A stretch of 64,000 nucleotides of DNA, taken from positions 3,142,501 through 3,206,500 of the forward strand of contig OU015659.1 of assembly GCA_907165275.2 (NCBI GenBank), in the 5' to 3' direction. A program made the translations under genes and the position numbers. Source of the stretch: Zygaena filipendulae. Its lineage: Eukaryota; Arthropoda; Insecta; Lepidoptera; Zygaenidae. The notes below the pieces were generated by a model. That model searched no databases, was not told the DNA's origin, and saw only the letters and a program-made list of their open reading frames with translations. Of this stretch, positions 55,553 to 64,000 are shown in pieces; position 1 is the first letter of the stretch, and each line of letters opens with the position of its first letter.

Positions 55553-55786
55553 TATTATATACGTACAATATAAAAACATTAGTTGTTAGTAACTTTCTCC
55601 GACACGTCCAACAATATCGATGTATTAAGTCGACGAAAAAGTTTCTTCGTATTTTATATGAAGACATTTTTTTTTGTTTCATAGTGTCATCAAAACCAGC
55701 TCAAATAGTACAGTCAAACAGATTTTATTACAAGTTTATTTATACATACATACTTACTTATGCGAGTGGACTTTTACTAACCTTCC

Positions 55787-55893
55787 TTATGAACCACTCT
55801 ACCTATTCACCATTGGGGAAAACCGCACGAAAATCTGTTTAGTAGTTTTTTAGTTTGATCAGACAGACGCGGCGGAGGGATTTGTTTTATAAT
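55787..55893 (-). repeat. Dispersed repeat (TATTATAAAACAAATCC type), minus copy
   Basis: Minus-strand relative of 32151-32340: TATTATAAAACAAATCCCTC, CGCCGCGTCTGTCTGATC, ACTACTAAACAGATTTTCGT, GCGGTTTTCCCCAATGG. Confidence 0.65.
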
Positions 55894-56890
55894 ATGACGT
55901 AGTGATGGTGATTAAATTGCTCTCATTAATCACTAATTGATCCATATTCCATAACAATGATACGAGATAACAGCAGTATAGGTAAATGGAGGGAAATCAG
56001 TCAGACCGAAGAGGTTTCGGTCGCCCTTCGCTGCCCAAAGGATATGTTGGCGACACAATATCAGTGACCAGCAGCATAGTGACCGACCCCGCACGGGGTC
56101 AATAATGTGTAAACTACGGGAGAGTATACTCACCAATAATATGGTGCGCAAATTCTGTTGACCAATCTTCGGTGGGGAACTTTTCGATCGCGAACTTTAC
56201 CGAACAAGCCAGTATTTCTCTCAGGGTACAATGAATGGTAATCAGACACACTTAGTATGTCAACATCTGGTAAACACTTTAATTAAATTTGCTGCTGGTA
56301 ACTCTCAAAAGAATATTCAAAAATTTATCGGTCATTCAAGTCAGAAGCAGAATTAAATTGCAAAGAGAGTATAAATATTGCACAACGGTAAAGGTATCGC
56401 ATATCAAAAGGCACAATATTTCAGTTATTTTATTGCTGGTTATGGAGCCACAAGTAACTTTTTATGTGAGAGAATTGCAATGTCTATATTAAGCTCTACA
56501 GTATGAATACAGAAGAAATTAGTCTAGCCAAATACACCTAAAAGTAAAAAAAAAATCTTATCTCACTTAATATATTCAGTATTTATTAATTATTAATTAC
56601 TAACCAATCCTATCAATATATTATGTCAATATAAATAAATTAATTCAATTCCTCTCCTCGCAAGTCAATGTGGCATTAATTTTACATAATATGGAAAATA
56701 CCTTGTTTCAAGAAATATATGTACCTAACACTACAAATTCTAGTGACATGAACCTCAAGACATGATCGCAATCTATAATGGCTATTTGTATGATAATACG
56801 AAAGCAAGAAGATCTTTGTGTTGGCTCAATGATCTGCTCTCATTTGGATGTCGAATAAAATAAAACTTCCACCCCGTAGGTAAGTATATC
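55894..56890. other. Gene-free interval
   Basis: No supported feature; short frames only. Confidence 0.5.
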
Positions 56891-57035
56891 GTTACAAAAG
56901 ACCGTATTAATACACAATGCCGTATAAACACTAAAGACAAGAAAGTTCCGCACAAAAACCCCCACGAGGCTCGAACACAAAACGCCGCTAACGAGGCAGG
57001 GGCACCGCACGGCGCGGTCGGAGCGGCCATCCATC
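56891..57035 (-). mobile_element. Possible tRNA-derived SINE head
   Basis: On minus GACCGCGCCGTGCGGTG is a loose box A and GTGTTCGAGCCTCG (56965-56978) a reasonable box B, followed by GTTTTTGTGCGGAACTTTCT. The GC-rich head and spacing fit a tRNA-derived SINE, but no second copy is in the window to compare. The minus frames 57030-56782 and 57139-56840 come from this GC-rich zone and are not called. Confidence 0.4.
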
Positions 57036-58789
57036 AGCCACGGCGAAGAGAAATCCGCGCAAAACTGATAGCGCCAAATTACCTGCACTCCCGTATAGCG
57101 TAGGGTGACCACACCACCTGCCAGATTAAACACACCCAACTAGCTGCGAACAATGCAACGACACGACGGAGAAAGTCTATGTAATTGATTAATATCTCGT
57201 TTTGCCCTCCGGGCGTCAAACAAAAGACGACCAGCAGCCGCAGCCAATCATATCGAAAGCTGTAATTGCGAAATTCGACGTCTTCGCAATTATTTGCGAA
57301 AGAGCGTCATCGATCCGACCGGGTGCCGCGAACTGTAAATTAACGTAAGGATTTCCTGTCGACAACGAGATTGCTGGCCGTTGACACTTTAACTGACGGT
57401 TTAAAAAACAATGTGTAAACAAGCCAGCGAGAGCGATGTAAAGGTGAACACGAGATACCTACTTGTTTATAGAAGAGCACGATTCTGAAAAGGACTCCGT
57501 ATACACGAGCGGTGAAAGCAAGGTTTGATAGTCCTAAATTGCTCGAGGCGGGGTGTCCACAAGCGGTATCTTTACATGACCACTAAAGCGCGTCGGGAAA
57601 GAGGGATATTGCAAATCATCCGTCAATAGATTACGTTGGTTATAAACGACCTCGACACACCGTGACGATATTGACACACATGTGTAGAATTAGACAAGAT
57701 TTATGACCACGACACGTTATCTTTATCACCACAATCATTTAAGAATACAATTCGGTAGGTCATACAAGTAATTTACCTACAGCGTTTAATGACACCCATC
57801 TGCGGCATCAGATTGACACTCAATTTAAAAAGTTGACCTCAACTCACAACTGGCAGGGTTTTTGGCAATCCCTCAAATCTCGTTTGCATTTCGAGTGGAC
57901 GGGTTAAAATAATCTTTTGTTTTATCTTAACAAGAGGCAGCTGTTTAAATTAAAACCAGTTGTTTTTTTTTTCTTTTTTGTGCATTCCATCCGACCTGAT
58001 CTTAACGAGATTCCCCTTTGACAAAAAATACTATAACTTTGACAGTTATTTAAATATTCTCTTGTTCCTTATTAAAGAGTTTTGTTTTTTAAAGGATTTA
58101 CTTGAAGTCTGTAAAAAATTAAAGATTTTATAATAATGTAACCTGGCTTTGTAAATAATGTCAAGTATTATGGTCAGTTACCGGTATTTTGCATGATGTA
58201 ATGTTTCGCATGACCGTGTGAGATCCGTCTCGGCGTCCATACAAGGTTTTAGTCGACTATCGGTTAAAATGTTATTTCAGTCTAAACGTTTTCTCTGACT
58301 CTACTTACCTACGTAGTATTTAGAAATACGCTAATACCACTATAGGCATAGAACTTTGCGATTTTGATTTTAAATGGTCAAAACTCCTATTTCCGTGAAC
58401 CGACTGCGATGCAAAAAAGCTTAGGAGACTTTTATCTAAAACCCCCAAGTGAAAGCTAGTAAAAAATAAACCACCAAAAATCAAACAAGGCACGTGATCG
58501 TTCAACGAACCCAAGTCTAAAGCAACACGAGTAATCGGACCGTCGTATTAACCTCCCTCATAATTATCGTTGTCTTGTTAATCTGGTATCGAATAAGATA
58601 TATGTAATATAATAATAGAAGAGACCATAAAAGTTCCACATCGTCATTCGCATTAGAAAGTATAACATGCCACTCAATATTCGATACCGTTAAATGCGTG
58701 TTCCGGAGCTAGTTCAATAGAGTGATTGCAAATTTGTCGAGTTTATATTATGGAGCTGGACACCACAGATCCGGCCGACGTAATTGTCT
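57036..58789. other. Gene-free interval
   Basis: GC-richer at 57210-57360 without a convincing exon; AT-rich afterwards. Confidence 0.45.
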
Positions 58790-59192
58790 AAGAGTATTTA
58801 ACCAAGAGGAGACGCCATAGGAGGTGCCGAAAAAACCTTTTATCGAAGGGGTGAGGTAACACATAGTTAACATTGGATCTCGTCATCGGTCACAACTACT
58901 TACGTTTATGAACATAAAAACCACGAGCATATAATTATATAGTAACTATTAATGTCTATGTAAAGAACCGATGCTTGAATTTCGAACTCCGTCGCTTGCC
59001 GCGCTCCAGTGCGAGCCCAACGACACGCACACACACAAAACGTATGCGGACAAGTCGGCCGGCTGTGGTAGCAGTAGGTAGTTAAATCGGTTCGATTTTA
59101 TGGAGTGGTACGGTTGTGCCATAACCAACAATCTTATATCGATACATGAGGTATGAGGCGTAAGAAGCGTATCCATTGGTTAAATACTCTAA
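58788..59192. mobile_element. Possible TIR element, 15-bp core repeat
   Basis: AGAGTATTTAACCAA at 58791-58805 recurs inverted at 59176-59190, and the next blocks (GAGGAGACGCC on the left, the inverse of GGCGTAAGAAGCGTATCC on the right) are loosely similar. The pair could bound a 400-bp DNA transposon. The minus frame 59176-58949 inside is unsupported. Confidence 0.45.
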
Positions 59193-62100
59193 GCTCTCAG
59201 GCTAAACACCGGCATCGACTGTCATGCGAAAAAAAAACCTATTCACGGTTCACGTCACAGATTGTTACAATGCGGTGATTAATATAATTTTTATACGCTT
59301 TGATTGTTGCTGTCGTCTTTCTATTCGGCCGTACCACGAGAGGGCGTTGACATTGCACAAAAATTTGAGCCAATTTATATGATGTGGCCGTAGTAAAATT
59401 TGATCGATTGCCTCGTCAGACCCGTCGCTGCGGATATACCTACCTACTATTACAAAAAGCTGCCATTATTATAGATTAAAACGTCTAAATTGACAGTCAA
59501 GTACGGTGATTGACTTAACTTTAAAATTAACGACCAATCTCCCAATAATATTAATTAGAGACGAGATAGAGAAAAGTTTATGCTAACAGTTAATAAATTT
59601 AGGAGTGCCTAGTCTCGCGATGAACTTAGCAAAGCGGTAGTACGTTAATCGAAAATAATAGATTTACTTGCTAGATGAAAGAGAAAACATTGATCGTGAA
59701 TAAAGTTTGCAAGAAATCTCATGTTATCTCGTTAACACAACATAATATGTTGTCGGAATAAATAACTAAGATCGTCTTCGAATCTTGCGAAGTTCTAAGT
59801 CTAAAATATCTAAAAGTAAGTACCTAGGTTTATGGCAATCTCACTTATCAAGAATAAGTTTCATATTTCAAATATACATCCAATTTAAATTGCATATGTC
59901 TGAACGTTTTCTGAAATCACTACATACTTTGATACAACGAGTAGTTTGTACGACCTGTTTTGAGACCTATCTATAACATCAGTGCTTTTTATTTATTTGC
60001 AGTTTATTGCACACTAAAAAATATAATTGTGAAACTTGCGACTATTTCTGCACAGTTAACTATTTGGTTTATACACCGATGTTGGAAGTAGAAGAGTAGT
60101 TCCATTATCACTACGGGAAAAGTGGTTAGTAAGAATCAAGTCGATCTGAATAATTGATCAAAGCAAACTTTGTTTAGATTAACTTTGAGATGGATTTTCA
60201 TAATATATTCTCTAGAAGTTATCTACTTACATCTCATTAGATGAAAATAATGCAGACCCGTGTAGAAGGCCAAGTTCAGAACCGTGTAAATCGATTTATG
60301 TCCCAATCAGTGATCGATCGTTCTATTCGATGTTATCACGTTGAGAACTCGAGTTAGAGAGAGATCGTTTATAAACTAACGAGAAGTCCAATTCTGAGAA
60401 CTCTATTCGAATAATCGATTGCAACTTGCGTATGTTTTGCTTATCGAATTATATTTTATACTGAAATGAGCAAAATTAAAAGCTTATTAAAATAACGTAC
60501 CTACTAAGGGTATTCTAGAGTTACGATCAACAAACGATCATGACAAAACAAAGTCAATACAAATATAAGTGAAGTAGGAAGGAAGTAGGCATTCGTAGAA
60601 TTTTTGGTATCACTTTGCCGATTCATCGGATACCGTTTCGGCTGATGCTGGCCGCCTTTTTGTTTTAATATCTGGACTATCTCTGGAAGCTATTGAGTCG
60701 AATGACAGAGATAATACTCACGTAAAACGTAATTTGTCTAGGAATGTAATAAATTGGTGTAATATAGCTTTGAATAAATGAAACACGACACCGCTAGTAT
60801 GGTCGATGGCAATCATCTGTTAGCGGTTGACATTATCTGTGGATATAAATTGAGTATTCGAGCGGATCGGAACGCGACGAATATAAATCTTGCGTGAATC
60901 GGATACGCGCACGACGATTATGCCGTCATTGTTTACGTTTCGACAAGTTTGTTAGGGTATTTATTCATCGATACCTTGAGTTTCCCATCTCTAGTGTGGC
61001 AAACATTAATAACAAGTAATTATTAGAGCCACGCTTGCTGTCAGGTTATACCTAAAACCATTCAGTATGGGTAAAAACTTAAAAAATATTTGAATATACC
61101 TACATATTATAATATTATTAGAAGTATTATGGACTTAATGTCTGCATGGCATTATTATTATTATCATTATTAAAAATTAAATACAATAGATAATTCTTGG
61201 TCATTGTCCATTGTTGCGTGGTTCTAAAGTCGAATAAAACGAAGCAATTCAATGCAGAGACAAAACCAAATAATGACACCGATTTAAATGACGTCACATC
61301 TCGCAATTTTTACAGTTGCGAAAGGCGAAAATGCGTGCGATTAAAATTCCTCAGACATAAACTGCACAACGCGAGTGCACATTGCCGTCACTATATTAAA
61401 AGCTTTACAGTGACATTTTATGAGCTATAGAATATAATAAATCTGGATTGTAGTCTCAGTCACTATGTAACATTTTCAGTTTATTCAAAATTAATTTGTA
61501 CGATATAATCGAGCTGGTACTGAGTCTATTTGATAATATTTGTCACATCTATCTGCACAAACAAAATAAAAATAAAATAAAAATTGAGTGGCAAATATAA
61601 AACAAAAAAATCTGTAAAATAACATTAAAATAACAACAAAAAATCATAAAAAAACGCATCATCATTATATATACGTGAAGCATGCAAATTGCAAATGATT
61701 GTTAAAGTGACATTCAAGAACGTGCATGTCATTGCGGGCCAAAAGAAAATTAAACTTAATAAAGTATCAGACAACACTTAAACAGACGTACAATTATACA
61801 GTTAAAGCGTGCACAAAGAAAAAGAAAAGGAAGACGGTCGGTACATACTTATATGGGCACTGAGATTACACCAAGTGTCAGAGAGCGACCTGGATATGGC
61901 GGTGCATGCACTGAGTATGGAAACCTTGACTAATGGCGCACTAACAGCGTACCAAATGTGCCCAATTATTAACGATGAAGATGGCTCGCCCTGCTTTTAA
62001 TACTAAGGACAAGCCGCACGATACCATGCCTTATAATTATGACTTATCCATTTTAAATTGTCCTACATTAGCATTCTCTATTCTTTTATTCGAACGAGTA

Positions 62101-64000
62101 AGAGATAATGTATCAGAAAAAATCCTCTATCAAATCTATCTAGATCGATACGTGCCCGAATATTTTTAAGTGAACAAATATCTAGAGCAATAACAAAAAC
62201 TAATTTTGTAGCAACGAAATTTTTGGATATATTGTTAAAGAATATTAATGTGGTTATCCAAAAGAATTAATTTAGTGTCGATTTATTTTGTAGCTAGTAA
62301 TATAACGCTCGAAGTATAAAATACTGACACAGATATACTAATACCAATGTTTCACAGTAAATAACACCAACCGTATCATTTATCAGAAGCTCTAAAACAA
62401 CTTCAGATAAACGTGGACGATAAATTTAAGATAACACACAAGTTTTCACTGTCTTAGTTAACATCTGATTTATTTAAACAAATTCGCATTAAACTAGTTA
62501 GAAAGCATGTAAATATTTCCTAAATGTCTTCATTGCTGTTAACACGGCTGTCTTTCTCCTAATGAGATGAAGTTTTAAAAGCGTATCATCGGAAATTAAA
62601 TACGGTTCAAAATGATCTATAGAAAGTGATTAAAAAGAAATATTCTCAATAACTTTGAAACTAATTCGTTAACTTTTTATTGCGGAAAAAACCAATGATC
62701 TGTTTTTCTCTCATAAAATTAATTGGCATTATTAAAAAAAATATGCTTGGTGGAAACTTGGAAAGCTGAAACCAAGCAATTAGATACCTATCACTCAGGA
62801 CCAAAATACTAATAATCCGAACTCGAATCCACTTACAATGAATGGGTGGTCGTAAATTTCTCTACAACATAGTATTTAATCCATCTTGTATCCGATAAGA
62901 GCAACAACTTCATTCTTCTTTTTACTATCTAGAGCTTTACAATCTGGCGTTCAAAACCCTATTTGGAGTGATGCCAGGACTTTAAGTCCGAGACGGGAAC
63001 CACCTGCGTCGTACCACTGAGCTGTGTTATGATTAGATCGTAATTATTAGAACTGACAAATATAACAGTGAGCATGAATATAAATACATCGTATAAATAA
63101 ATAAATAACGCATATAGCCGTGAAATATGCTTCCATGAAACTTTCGTAGGTCACAACAGTTTATTTACTTAACTAATTTTAACATTAGCATAACCAGTTG
63201 CGATGTATTAATATAAATTGACAACATGTGAGAAGTTAACAGAAAAAACACGTGGATAAAAAACAGGATAACAAAAACACGGCATTAGACTATGAGAAAG
63301 TAGAGATAATTAAAAAAAAACTACTCATATCCGGAGTCACAGCACAGATATTGTTAGCGTACATCACTGCTTCAATTACATCCGGTTTCATTGACGGAGA
63401 AAACAAGTAACGATAAAAGGAAGCCTTCTAATTAATCCATGTCATTTATCAAACGTATTGGATTTAGTAATCTCTCCGGCCATTGAAATTGAAAATCAAA
63501 ATTTTCTTCCGCGAGAATAGGTGTGATTAACGATGTAATGTCACTGAGTACGCCCCTCGTCAAGCCACAATATACAAGTCACGCGATATAATAGCATTAT
63601 TGTAACGCTCGTGGCACAGAGTAAATTACCTACGGCTATGTAATTAACTAAGGAGTGAAACGTTGTTATAACATCAAAACATTCTTTAAAAACGTCAACA
63701 TCTAAAATAACGGTGTAAAAAATATTCAACAAGCATGTGCAGAAATATATTAGGTAGGAACGTTTGCGAAATCTATTTCCTAAAATAAAAAAACTGGACG
63801 TCACAGCAAATGTAACATCGACGTTATGTCAAGTACACGCGCACTCCCAACAAAAATATTGAAGCACAGGATATGGTAATAGAAGTAGAGAAATGGTAGA
63901 CGTTGAATGTTCAACTATTTTAGTGTAAGAGCATGTTCAATGTGAGGGCGATTTATTTTCAGCCCTATTTCCTTTCCAAACGTTTCGTTTGAGACGTGAT
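59193..64000. other. 4.8 kb unannotatable DNA to the window end
   Basis: No exon, SINE or transposon boundary was recognised. Plus frames at 61197-61430, 61809-62000 and 61975-62169 are open, and 61809-62000 ends in a fairly normal composition (SESDLDMAVHALSMETL), but it has no ATG start, no good splice sites and no family resemblance. A tRNA-like patch at 62930-63030 was examined and rejected. Confidence 0.45.

Noticed and set aside
56782..57139. Minus frames of 82 and 99 codons (MAAPTAPCG..., MGVFNLAGG...)
   Set aside because: Two overlapping frames in a GC-rich, SINE-like zone; mutually exclusive, and neither has splice or family support.
61809..62000. 63-codon plus frame with normal-looking composition
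   Set aside because: Begins at GTG, no acceptor or donor in phase, no family resemblance.
62930..63030. Possible tRNA or SINE head on minus (CTCAGTGGTACGAC...)
   Set aside because: Box A-like only; the expected GGTTCRANNCC box B is absent and the acceptor stem does not pair.

Overview
The window looks like ordinary, transposon-saturated, AT-rich nuclear DNA of a moth or butterfly (Lepidoptera). The evidence is the repeat content rather than genes. There are many short Helitron-like elements that begin TC(C/T)(T)ACTAATATTATAAA, end in a CCGCGG hairpin plus CTAG or CTGG, and sit between A and T, as in the Lep1-type Helitrons of Lepidoptera. There are also tRNA-derived SINEs with clear A and B boxes, 5'-truncated LINE 3' ends with tandem tails, and several MITE families. 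I see no bacterial operon, CRISPR array, rRNA gene or virus-like gene.

Only one stretch is convincingly coding. It is a GC-richer, minus-strand exon at 46733-47302 with a 3' splice acceptor, a start codon in good context just after an in-frame stop, 180 codons, and a GTGAGT donor. It encodes a basic, Ser/Arg/Pro-rich N-terminal region of a protein I cannot name. No partner exon could be confirmed, so the gene must have long introns or extend outside the window. Two much weaker coding candidates are listed: 34213-34338 on plus and 22056-22194 on minus. A decayed LINE reverse-transcriptase C-terminus (4148-4483, minus) and a second probable one (23918-24200, plus) are also visible.

Layout. 1-7 kb: a hairpin-rich repeat, LINE 3' ends, a tRNA-derived SINE and a large foldback element (6443-7006). 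7-11 kb: featureless AT-rich DNA with a short telomere-like CCTAA tract. 11-17 kb: two palindromic MITEs of one family, Helitrons, a TTA-flanked MITE and a GGGCCC-ended MITE. 17-25 kb: a hAT-like element, MITE copy A, back-to-back Helitrons, a SINE head and an identical in-frame 129-bp tandem repeat. 25-40 kb: three more copies of the CRE-site MITE, two more copies of the hairpin-rich repeat, a (TATG)n array of roughly 190 bp inside a split Helitron, and a LINE 3' end with stem-loops. 40-46 kb: three inverted-repeat elements, two SINEs, one of them carrying a 64-bp hairpin insertion with a 7-bp target duplication. 46.7-47.3 kb: the coding exon. 47.3-64 kb: mostly unannotatable DNA with a TIR element, MITE copy E, Helitrons and a few palindromes.

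The most interesting signals are structural: the 64-bp near-perfect hairpin with an empty-site comparison inside the window, paired TGACGTCA palindromes conserved in four of five copies of one MITE family and also present in an unrelated TIR element, the modular nested-hairpin repeat family, and the orphan exon. All family assignments come from reading by eye; no database search was possible.
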